The position numbers and the translations under genes are program-made. A DNA stretch of 64,000 nucleotides from Bacteroidales bacterium (GTDB lineage Bacteria; Bacteroidota; Bacteroidia; Bacteroidales; CG2-30-32-10): contig DAOQAK010000004.1 of NCBI GenBank assembly GCA_035353855.1, positions 1 to 64,000 of the forward strand. The letters are read 5' to 3'. The stretch's first letter is position 1, and each line of letters starts with the position of its first letter. The notes beneath the pieces are model-generated. The model had not been told where the DNA came from and did no database searches. It saw nothing but the letters and a program-made list of their open reading frames with translations. Positions 8,446 through 16,348 of this stretch are shown here, in pieces.

Positions 8446-9006
8446 TTATGATTCTTTTAATATTTTTTCAATTCGGGCTGCAAAGTAACTGCTTTTTTCC
8501 GGAAATTTCAAACATAATTTTTCATAAGTACTTATTGCCATACTTGTTTTACCTTGTTTATGATATATCTCGGCTAGTGTTTCCGATACTATTTCCGGGT
8601 CACAGGCAGTTTCTTCCGGTTCAAAATCATTATTATTTTTTATTAAGAAAAAAGGTTTTTTATCTAAAAATTTATTTATAAGGTCGGTCTGAGGATTTGA
8701 AACTTCGGGAAATTCTTCTTCAATGGATTCCAATTTATATTCGGGAACATGTTGTTGTACCACAACCTCATCAGGAATATCATTGATATAACGGTATAAT
8801 TTTTTCCTGTCATTGATATATACTGCCGCTGTTTCGATATACTTTTCAAATTCAGGGTTTGCCGAATCTTTAAGCAATTTAATATAAAGCATATGCAAGG
8901 ATGCCACAAAAGGATACTTTTTCAGTAAATCTTTTATTGCTGGAACAACCGAAACATCAGTTGTATTGTGCATATTAAAACATTTTATAAACTGTGTTGC
9001 ATCCAT
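8446..9006 (-). CDS. TPR-like protein of the lptE-secG operon
   Basis: A 186-residue soluble protein without a signal peptide. The C-terminal ~40 residues contain a TPR-like helix pair (VSETLAEIYHKQGKTSMAISTYEKLCLKFPEKSSYFAARIEKI). The N-terminal part is helical (IKDLLKKYPFVASLHMLYIKLLK) and resembles an additional degenerate TPR. The gene is placed 2 bp after lptE and 14 bp before secG. This position recurs in Bacteroidota and suggests a link to envelope biogenesis, but the function is unknown. Confidence 0.8.
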   Translation of the reverse strand: MDATQFIKCFNMHNTTDVSVVPAIKDLLKKYPFVASLHMLYIKLLKDSANPEFEKYIETAAVYINDRKKLYRYINDIPDEVVVQQHVPEYKLESIEEEFPEVSNPQTDLINKFLDKKPFFLIKNNNDFEPEETACDPEIVSETLAEIYHKQGKTSMAISTYEKLCLKFPEKSSYFAARIEKILKES

Positions 9007-9008
9007 TT

Positions 9009-9518
9009 TTACCAGTTTATCACTGTTTTATTAAAAATATCATCAACAAATTGATCATTAATTTCTTTTATAAGAGATTCTTCAACGGCGGAAAGATTTA
9101 ATGAACTTAGGTAATCGGCATAACGGGTAAAAGTTTGTTCGAAATTTTGCTTCTCGTCAATGTTGTTTGTAAACTTAACACTGATTACAATAGTAAGCCT
9201 GTTCATTGCAGCTGTTTCGTTTCCCTGGATGGCTATAGGTTGCGTGGAATAATTAACTATAGAGCCTTCGATATTCAAATCTCCGCCACGGCTAACCGTA
9301 GTAAGTTTTGTCTGCTGTGAAAATTTTTCGCGCAATGCTTCAGTTAATAACTGGCTTAATGCCGGCTGTACCAAAGGAGCATTATTAGGAAAATATTGTA
9401 TTGATATGGTTTTAATTTTCGGGTCAATACTTCCGCCAACAAAAGAATAATTTACAAATCTACAGCCTGAAAGAAGTGTAACAATTATAACTACGAAAAT
9501 TATTCCTGAATTTTTCAT
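9009..9518 (-). CDS. lptE: LPS assembly lipoprotein LptE family
   Basis: A 169-residue lipoprotein (lipobox ending at Cys19, TLLSGC). It matches the Bacteroidota LptE pattern: GGSIDPKIKTISIQYFPNNAPLVQPALSQLLTEALREKF, followed by a beta strand GDLNIEGSIVNYS. LptE is the plug partner of LptD, delivering LPS to the outer leaflet. Its start overlaps the end of the sigma-54 regulator by 4 bp (ATGA), so translation is coupled, and it is directly followed by the TPR gene. It is more divergent than proteobacterial LptE, but the operon context supports the call. Confidence 0.88.
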   Translation of the reverse strand: MKNSGIIFVVIIVTLLSGCRFVNYSFVGGSIDPKIKTISIQYFPNNAPLVQPALSQLLTEALREKFSQQTKLTTVSRGGDLNIEGSIVNYSTQPIAIQGNETAAMNRLTIVISVKFTNNIDEKQNFEQTFTRYADYLSSLNLSAVEESLIKEINDQFVDDIFNKTVINW

Positions 9519-10747
9519 AATTCAATTCCGTATTCTTTGATTTTACGGTATAAAGTACGTTCCGAGATTCCCAAATCATTAGCAGCATTTTTTCTGCGTC
9601 CGCGATGCTTTTCCAATGCACGGCGAATCATATCCTCTTCTTTTTTCTGAAGTGAAAACGATTCTTCAATAATTTCTGAGTCTTCAATAGGTTCGTTAAT
9701 ATGCTCGTTTACCTTTGTATGAATGGTTATACCTGAATCATTACTAACAATAGGTTTGAAATCATCATAAATCTTTTTATTGTTCGATGTTTCACTTTTC
9801 TTTTCAGAAGCAGTATCTACAGGGTTTTCAATAACATTATAAACTACTTTTTTCAGTTCATTAATGTCTTTTTTCATATCGAAAAGAATCTTATATAGAA
9901 TGTCTCTTTCTGACATATCGGAAGAAAAGCTCTCCGGTTTAAAAAGAACAGGTAAATCAGTTGAATTCTGTCGTGGTAAATATTTTTCTAAAGTTGGCGC
10001 ATTTATATTGCGATTGTTTTCAATAATTGAAATTTGTTCGGTAACATTTTTAAGTTGACGGATATTCCCGGGCCAGCGATAGTTTTCAAGAGAGCGAAGC
10101 GCTTCATTATCGAGCTGCATAGCAGGCATACGATAGTTTTCAGCAAAGTCGGATGCAAATTTTCTAAACAATAAAGCGATATCTTCTTTTCTATCTCTTA
10201 AAGGCGGAATATGAATAGGAACTGTATTCAATCGATAATACAAGTCTTCCCTGAACTTCCCGCGACTGATTGCATCAGGGATGCTAACATTGGTTGCAGC
10301 AACAACACGAACATTTGTTTTCAAAACTTTTGATGAACCCACTTTCATGAATTCACCTGTTTCGAGTACACGCAACAGTCGAACCTGCGTAGATAAAGGC
10401 AATTCGGCTACTTCATCCAAAAAAATTGTTCCTTTATTTACTTCTTCAAAATATCCTTTACGTGCTTCATGTGCACCGGTAAATGAGCCTTTCTCATGAC
10501 CGAAAAGTTCAGAATCTATTGTGCCTTCAGGAATAGCGCCACAGTTTACTGCGATGAAAGGCCCGTGTTTCCGGGAACTCAGATGATGAATAATTTTTGG
10601 GAACACTTCTTTTCCTGTTCCGCTTTCACCATAAATGAGAACAGTAAGCTCGGTAGGCGCCACCTGCTTAGCAATATCGATAGCCCTGTCGAGCAAAGGC
10701 GAGCTGCCAATAATTCCGAAACGTTGTTTAATGGATAGTATATCCAT
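9515..10747 (-). CDS. Sigma-54-dependent Fis-family transcriptional regulator
   Basis: A 410-residue enhancer-binding protein. The AAA+ domain occupies about residues 10-245: Walker A GESGTGKE, Walker B GTIFLDEV, arginine-finger region and LKNVTEQISIIE. The sigma-54 contact loop reads GSFTGA (residues 87-92) instead of the usual GAFTGA. A C-terminal Fis helix-turn-helix covers about residues 370-410 (KNAANDLGISERTLYRKIKEYGI). It has no N-terminal receiver, PAS or GAF domain, so it may be constitutively active or controlled by expression. It is the first gene of the lptE-TPR-secG operon, a conserved Bacteroidota arrangement. Confidence 0.93.
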   Translation of the reverse strand: MDILSIKQRFGIIGSSPLLDRAIDIAKQVAPTELTVLIYGESGTGKEVFPKIIHHLSSRKHGPFIAVNCGAIPEGTIDSELFGHEKGSFTGAHEARKGYFEEVNKGTIFLDEVAELPLSTQVRLLRVLETGEFMKVGSSKVLKTNVRVVAATNVSIPDAISRGKFREDLYYRLNTVPIHIPPLRDRKEDIALLFRKFASDFAENYRMPAMQLDNEALRSLENYRWPGNIRQLKNVTEQISIIENNRNINAPTLEKYLPRQNSTDLPVLFKPESFSSDMSERDILYKILFDMKKDINELKKVVYNVIENPVDTASEKKSETSNNKKIYDDFKPIVSNDSGITIHTKVNEHINEPIEDSEIIEESFSLQKKEEDMIRRALEKHRGRRKNAANDLGISERTLYRKIKEYGIEL

Positions 10748-10895
10748 GATACTTTATACTTGTATGAATTGAACTGCAAAGATAAACTAAATTATATTTT
10801 AGAAATAGTTCTTATAAAAAACATGACATTTTTTCTAACATTTATAAAAAACTATTGTATTTAAATCAAACATGATACTTCTTTTTAAAAATAAA

Positions 10896-10925
10896 TTTCA
10901 CAACTTTAAAACTGTTGTAATTTTG
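10896..10925 (+). promoter_or_regulatory. Putative Bacteroidota promoter for the GH18 gene
   Basis: A -7 box TAATTTTG (10918-10925, consensus TAnnTTTG) with TTTC (10896-10899) at a spacing of 18 as a weak -33 box. The expected start of transcription, about 5 nt past the G, coincides with the A of the ATG at 10930, so the transcript may be leaderless. Confidence 0.4.
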
Positions 10926-10929
10926 TTGC

Positions 10930-12744
10930 ATGAATTATAAAAAAACAATTCTAATTTTTTTCATCAGTATTATTTCAAATTTTGTAATCGCACAAAATGA
11001 ACATAAATCTATTTTACAGGAACAATCGGAATTCTATTCAAAATATAAATTCACTTCCGATCATCAATGGGACAGCCTGAATGCAATGTTAAATCCGGGA
11101 AGTTCACAAAATATTTTATTAAAAGAAAAATCAAGCTGTTCATTAACCAAAATTGTATATGGCTGGCACCCTTACTGGATGGGAAGCACATATATGAATT
11201 ATCAGTGGAATTTATTATCGCATCTTTGTTATTTTTCATACGAACTGGATTATAGTACAGGTAATGCAACAACCACGAACAGTTGGAGTACCGCTGATGC
11301 CGTTGATTCTGCACTTGCAAACGGAGTAAAAGTTGACTTATGCGTAACACTGATGAACCAGGCTAATCTTACTTCATTTTTATCAAACGCAACAGCAAGG
11401 CAAACACTTATAACAAATTTAAAAAGCCTTATTCAATCGCGTGGAGCAAATGGCGTTAATATTGATTTTGAAGGAATGGCAAGTTCCGATTCGGCAAACT
11501 TTAAAACATTCATGATCGACCTTTGCAATCAAATGCATACTTCAATCCCGGGTTCAGAAATAAGCATTTGTCTGCCGGCAGTTGAGTGGACTTCAAATAA
11601 ATATTCTGTTGCAGCATTACGTTCATACGTTGATATGTTCATTATCATGGGATATGATTATTATTATGGAGGCAGCGATTTTGCAGGACCAACAGATCCT
11701 TTATATAATTTTCAGACAAGCTATAATTATACCTTAACAAAATCAATTACGTATTATTTAAAACAAGGAGTACCTCTTTCAAAATTAATATTAGGATTAC
11801 CTTATTACGGAAAACAATGGGCAACTAAAAGTTCTTCCGTGCCTGATTCTACAACCACTACAGGAACATCGCCTTTATATAAAACAGTTCGTGCAAACAC
11901 AAGTGGAAACTATTCCAATAAGCTTTGGAATGAGGTTTCTTATACTCCTTATTACACTTTTCAAACATCCGGACAATGGTATCAATGCTGGATTAATGAT
12001 GCTTTCAGCATGGGTAAACGTTTCGAAATGGTTAACCAGAGAGGAATTGGAGGAATCGGCATATGGGCTTTAGGATATGATGATGGTTATGATGACTACT
12101 GGAATTTGATTTCAGATAAATTTTCGGATTGCGCTACTTTCGCATGTTCCGATACATTATTTGATATGGGTGGACCATTAAGAAATTATTATAATAGCGA
12201 AAATTATACATTTACTCTAGCTCCTACAGGAGCTTCAAATGTTTCTCTCACATTCTACTCTTTCAACACCGAAGCAAATTATGATACATTAAAAATTTAC
12301 GACGGACCAAATACTTCATCAACACTGATAGGCGCATTTCACGGAACAAACAGTCCGGGAACTATTAATTCTACCGGGCCTTCGCTTACTCTGAAATTTA
12401 AATCGGATGGAGCAACAGTTAGTTCAGGATGGAAAGCCGTTTGGAATTGTAATACTTATGTGAATTTACCGGAACCATCAATAAATTTCAATGCTACAAT
12501 TCAACCTAATCCTTTTTCGGAATATGCAACACTAATAATTACAACAGATAAAACAGAAAATTTAAAAATTAATTTATTTGATATCTCCGGGAAAATTATT
12601 GGAGAATTTTCAAATTGTATCTTAAACAAAGGTGAACATAAATTTATACTTGACCGGAATAAATATAATTTGAAAAATGGATTTTATTTCTTACAAATCA
12701 ATAGCAGTAAGGGAAATCAATATTTAAAAATTATTGTTGAATAG
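10930..12744 (+). CDS. Secreted GH18-like glycosidase with CUB domain and T9SS signal
   Basis: A 604-residue protein with signal peptide (MNYKKTILIFFISIISNFVIAQ). A GH18 (chitinase/spore-hydrolase-like) barrel covers about residues 70-400: YGWHPYWMG at its start and NGVNIDFE as the catalytic strand. Canonical DGxDxDxE is therefore degenerate in its first two Asp, while Asp179 and catalytic Glu181 remain; FIIMGYDYY and GIGIWALGYDD also fit. A CUB domain follows (about 405-515, NYDTLKIYDGPNTSSTLIG), then a type A T9SS C-terminal domain (IQPNPFSEYATL to YLKIIVE). It is probably a surface or released enzyme acting on beta-1,4-GlcNAc-type polymers; substrate not determinable. Confidence 0.85.
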   Translation: MNYKKTILIFFISIISNFVIAQNEHKSILQEQSEFYSKYKFTSDHQWDSLNAMLNPGSSQNILLKEKSSCSLTKIVYGWHPYWMGSTYMNYQWNLLSHLCYFSYELDYSTGNATTTNSWSTADAVDSALANGVKVDLCVTLMNQANLTSFLSNATARQTLITNLKSLIQSRGANGVNIDFEGMASSDSANFKTFMIDLCNQMHTSIPGSEISICLPAVEWTSNKYSVAALRSYVDMFIIMGYDYYYGGSDFAGPTDPLYNFQTSYNYTLTKSITYYLKQGVPLSKLILGLPYYGKQWATKSSSVPDSTTTTGTSPLYKTVRANTSGNYSNKLWNEVSYTPYYTFQTSGQWYQCWINDAFSMGKRFEMVNQRGIGGIGIWALGYDDGYDDYWNLISDKFSDCATFACSDTLFDMGGPLRNYYNSENYTFTLAPTGASNVSLTFYSFNTEANYDTLKIYDGPNTSSTLIGAFHGTNSPGTINSTGPSLTLKFKSDGATVSSGWKAVWNCNTYVNLPEPSINFNATIQPNPFSEYATLIITTDKTENLKINLFDISGKIIGEFSNCILNKGEHKFILDRNKYNLKNGFYFLQINSSKGNQYLKIIVE

Positions 12745-12810
12745 TTTTTCATTTGAAATTCTTTTGCTTTAAGAAAAAGAATAATGAAAACTCTTTTATT
12801 TCTTCTTACT

Positions 12811-12931
12811 TTTTGCTTGACCAAAAAGTAACAAAAAGTCAAGACGAATCGTTCGCCGCGGCGAACTTCCACGCTCTCTTTATAATTTCAGAATTCTTAA
12901 CAAAGTGAGTAAACTTCTTTGTAAGAATTCT
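12811..12931. repeat. Intergenic repeat with 16-bp GC palindrome and long hairpin
   Basis: The stretch around CCAAAAAGTAACAAAAAG leads into the perfect palindrome GTTCGCCGCGGCGAAC (12851-12866), unusually GC-rich for this DNA. A hairpin follows with arms AGAATTCTTAACAAAG (12890-12905) and CTTTGTAAGAATTCT (12917-12931), one bulge. The 14-bp palindrome core recurs at 32804-32817. The block lies between the GH18 gene and mutS2 and may also terminate transcription. Confidence 0.6.
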
Positions 12932-13031
12932 AGGTAATTATAAATTCACAGCCCTCCCTGTCCTCGCCGCCCCGATTTATCGGGACGTCAGCCCCTCACA
13001 CTTTAAAAATAAAAAATTATCAGATAATGTT

Positions 13032-15467
13032 TTATCTAAAATATACCACGGTTATTCCGTGTCCGCCTTTTTCCAGGATTTCATCTTCAAGATGTTTTAC
13101 TTCTTTCACTTTTCGTAAATAGTCGCGTGTAATTTTCCTGAGTATGCCATCGCCTTTGCCATGCAGTATGCGGACTTCGGGAACTGAAAGTAAAACAGCA
13201 TCATCAATATAATTTTGTAAAGCAGAAAGAGCCTCATCAACACGCATTCCACGAATATCAATAGAAATTTTAAAGTTTTTTATTTTCTCGTTAATATCAA
13301 ATAAAACTTTTTTCCCGCTTGATTTGTATCGTCCTGATTGACTTTTGAAATCCTCGTGGCTTACTTTTTCAAGCTTATCGATTTTTGTTTTTATTTGCGT
13401 TGTTCCAAAAACAATAAGTGCTTCTTTGTTATCAATACCTATAACTTCACCTATCAGCTCCTGTCCCGAAATCCTTACGTAATCGCCTTTTTCAATAGGT
13501 GTTTGCAAAATCTTAACAGGCACTTTTTTATTTTTATCTTTTATTCTTCTTATTGATGAACCGTCCTCATCGGTATTTTTTTTTGCAATTAATTTTTCTT
13601 TAAAGTCATCGAGTTTTTTTCTTGCTATCGACGTTTTCTCTTTCTCCGCCTGCGTTTCCTTAATTTCTTTAATTGTATTTTCAATTATCTTATTGGTATC
13701 ATCAAGCATGTTTGCAGCTTCTTCGCGCGCTTTTGAAATGATTTCCTTTTTTCTTTTTTCCAGCTCATCATAAAGGTTCTGGTATTTATCAATCATCTCC
13801 GCGAGAAAATCATCGGCAACTTTTAATTGTTCTTCTTTCTGGTCAAGATTTTTTTTCTGAACATCCAGGTTTTGTAATTGCCTGTCGAAACTGATTTGTT
13901 TTATCCCCGCTTTTTCTTTTGCTTTTTTCATCACATCTTTCTGAAGACCGATGGTTTCGGCAATCTCGAAAGCAAAGCTGCTGCCGGGTTTGCCAATGCT
14001 AAGTTCATACCTCGGTTTCATTTTATCGGTATCAAAAAGCATAGCTCCATTTATGATTCCCGGATTTTTTTCGGCAAGTAATTTTAAATTTGCGTAATGT
14101 GTTGTTACAACACCGAATGATTTTTTTTCATTTAGCTTCTCAAGTGTTGATTCGGCAATTGCCCCGCCAATATTGGGTTCGGTACCTGTCCCAAATTCAT
14201 CAATCAAAAATAAGGTTTTTTCATCAGCATGATTCATGAAATGTTTCATGTTTAGCAAATGCGAAGAATATGTACTGAGGTCATTTTCGAGCGATTGCTC
14301 ATCGCCAATGTCAATAAATATTTTTGAAAAAATTCCAGCTTCACTATATGATTCCATTGGCACCAGCATGCCGCATTGCAGCATGTATTGAAGTAACCCG
14401 ACAGTTTTTAAACATACCGATTTTCCTCCAGCATTCGGTCCGGAGATAACCAAAATATGACTTTCTTTATCTAACTTTATATTTAAAGGAACGATTTCTT
14501 TTTTCTGTGATTTATGATTCAAAAAAAGTAGCGGATGTTTTGCCTTTACCCAATTGATAAGTGTTTCAGAAACAACATCCGGTTTCTGCGAATTGGTTTG
14601 AAGTGCATATAAAGCTTTAGCACGAATAAAATCAATGACCCCAAGAAAATGATAACATTTGATTAGATCATCAATTTCAGGGCGAATGAAATCGGCAAAC
14701 TGAATCAAAATTTTTATAATCTCGCGTTTTTCGGCATTTTCAAGCTCACGAATTTCATTATTCATTTCGAAAGCTTCTTCAGGCTCAATAAAAACTGTTT
14801 GTCCGGTTGCCGATTCATCATGAATAAAACCGTGGATATTTCTTTTATAAGCAGCAGTCATGGGAATAACCGTTCTGCCATTTCTTACTGTAAGTTCAAT
14901 ATCATCGGGAGCCCATCCCTGCTTACGAACTTGATTAATTATCTGTTGAAGTTTTTTATTTACCGAAACTTGTTTCCGGGTTATTTCTTTTCTTATCTCA
15001 AATAATTCGGGCGAAGCATCATCTTTAATATTTCCTTTATAATCAAGTATTCTGTCGAGTTGTTTTAAAATGGAAGTATCAATTTCTATAGCAGCAGTCA
15101 GTTCATTTAATTTCGGAAATCTGTTTTCTTTATCTTTTCGGAAAAAGGTAATGCATTCATAAATGGTAGTCAACGAACGCTTCATATCAAAAAGCGTTTC
15201 TTTTTCAAGGTACGTTCCTTCTATTGATATTGTTGAAAGTTCAGGTGTAATATCAAAATAATTTTCTGTCGGAAATTTTTCGCTTAATAATAAAATCTGG
15301 CGGAATTCTTCGGTTTGTTCAAGTAATTTTACAATCTGATTTTTGTTATCAGAAAATTTCATTTTATCAACAAACGAAGCACCAATCCGGCACAGGCAAA
15401 GCTTTTTCAGCGATTGACGAATGGTATCGAAACCCGTTTTCTGTTCAAAGTTGTAAGGATAAATCAC
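13032..15467 (-). CDS. mutS2: Endonuclease MutS2 (Smr-domain MutS homologue)
   Basis: An 811-residue protein that lacks the mismatch-recognition domain of MutS. The central lever/clamp helices are followed by the ABC ATPase: Walker A GPNAGGKS from Gly343, STYSSHL, Walker B FLIDEFGTGTEP. A long coiled coil runs over about 520-640, and a C-terminal Smr nuclease domain from about 735 includes SIDIRGMRVDEAL and RILHGKGDGIL. The family suppresses homologous recombination or acts in ribosome-collision rescue in other bacteria (known), so the cellular role here is open. It stands alone, convergent with the GH18 gene. Confidence 0.96.
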   Translation of the reverse strand: MIYPYNFEQKTGFDTIRQSLKKLCLCRIGASFVDKMKFSDNKNQIVKLLEQTEEFRQILLLSEKFPTENYFDITPELSTISIEGTYLEKETLFDMKRSLTTIYECITFFRKDKENRFPKLNELTAAIEIDTSILKQLDRILDYKGNIKDDASPELFEIRKEITRKQVSVNKKLQQIINQVRKQGWAPDDIELTVRNGRTVIPMTAAYKRNIHGFIHDESATGQTVFIEPEEAFEMNNEIRELENAEKREIIKILIQFADFIRPEIDDLIKCYHFLGVIDFIRAKALYALQTNSQKPDVVSETLINWVKAKHPLLFLNHKSQKKEIVPLNIKLDKESHILVISGPNAGGKSVCLKTVGLLQYMLQCGMLVPMESYSEAGIFSKIFIDIGDEQSLENDLSTYSSHLLNMKHFMNHADEKTLFLIDEFGTGTEPNIGGAIAESTLEKLNEKKSFGVVTTHYANLKLLAEKNPGIINGAMLFDTDKMKPRYELSIGKPGSSFAFEIAETIGLQKDVMKKAKEKAGIKQISFDRQLQNLDVQKKNLDQKEEQLKVADDFLAEMIDKYQNLYDELEKRKKEIISKAREEAANMLDDTNKIIENTIKEIKETQAEKEKTSIARKKLDDFKEKLIAKKNTDEDGSSIRRIKDKNKKVPVKILQTPIEKGDYVRISGQELIGEVIGIDNKEALIVFGTTQIKTKIDKLEKVSHEDFKSQSGRYKSSGKKVLFDINEKIKNFKISIDIRGMRVDEALSALQNYIDDAVLLSVPEVRILHGKGDGILRKITRDYLRKVKEVKHLEDEILEKGGHGITVVYFR

Positions 15468-15534
15468 TTTAGTTATTTCAAAATTTTTGTAAAGATATAA
15501 AACAGATATACAAAAACATCTTTAATTTATTTAT

Positions 15535-15715
15535 TTTGGCTAAAGCCAAACAATATTTAAAAAATTATCCACGACCTAAAGGTTGTGGCAATTTTATGAA
15601 GACAATAGAATTAATATTTTTAAATTAAACTCGAATTCTTATTTTAGCATGAACACAAATTGCCCAGACCTTAAGGTCAGGGACAAATAAAAAAATGATA
15701 TTGGCTTTAGCCTAA
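15535..15715. repeat. Composite palindromic intergenic repeat block
   Basis: It starts with the palindrome TTTTGGCTAAAGCCAAA (15535-15551) and has a hairpin CCACGACCTAAAGGTTGTGG (15569-15588). A related hairpin CCCAGACCTTAAGGTCAGGG lies at 15663-15682, and an inverted copy TTGGCTTTAGCCTAA at 15701-15715 closes the block. The same words (GGCTAAAGCC, GACCTAAAGGTC) recur at 29602 and 31563-31616, so this is a dispersed family. The region between mutS2 and the deaminase gene holds no gene. Confidence 0.65.
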
Positions 15716-15775
15716 ATAATTTTACGATTATCAAACCAAAATTATATTTTTGCATTAATACCAAATCATAAAAAA

Positions 15776-16276
15776 TTGAAAGAAGAAAAAAAAGAAAAGT
15801 ATATCCGCCCTTCATGGGATGAATACTTTATGGAAATAGCCAATACTGTTGCAAAGCGCGCCACATGCGACCGCGGCCGCAGCGGATGTGTGATTGCACG
15901 TGACAAACAATTACTGGTAAGTGGATATGTTGGTTCGCCGGTGGGCATGCCTCATTGCGATGATGTAGGTCATCAATTTAAAAAAATGATCCATGAAGAT
16001 GATTCGGTTACGCAACACTGTGTTCGCACTGTTCATGCCGAACAGAATGCCATTTGCCAGGCTGCAAAACTCGGGATTTCATTGCAAGGTGCAACACTTT
16101 ATTGTCGCATGACACCATGCAGAACATGCGCTATGTTAATAATCAATTGTGGAATTGTTCGTGTGGTTTGCGAAAAAAAATATCATGCCGGAGCTGAATC
16201 GGAAGAAATGTTTAAGGCAGCAGGAATAAAGCTGGAGTATGTGAATGATGAAGTTTTAAAATATGATAAACAATAA
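15776..16276 (+). CDS. dCMP deaminase (deoxycytidylate deaminase family)
   Basis: A 166-residue zinc enzyme that converts dCMP to dUMP for thymidylate synthesis. The zinc/catalytic residues are visible as His87-Ala-Glu89 (TVHAEQNAI) and Cys115-x-x-Cys118 (PCRTC). The N-terminal signature RPSWDEYFMEIA and the extra insert CDDVGHQFKK are family features. No ATG precedes the conserved N-terminus; the only usable start is TTG at 15776, because the first internal ATG would delete part of that signature. A TATTTTTG box (15745-15752) gives a plausible promoter with a short leader. Confidence 0.92.
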   Translation: MKEEKKEKYIRPSWDEYFMEIANTVAKRATCDRGRSGCVIARDKQLLVSGYVGSPVGMPHCDDVGHQFKKMIHEDDSVTQHCVRTVHAEQNAICQAAKLGISLQGATLYCRMTPCRTCAMLIINCGIVRVVCEKKYHAGAESEEMFKAAGIKLEYVNDEVLKYDKQ

Positions 16277-16348
16277 AATTGCTTAACTGTTCAAATCATT
16301 ACAACAATTACAATTTGATATTATCCTTTTAACATCATCCATTCAACA

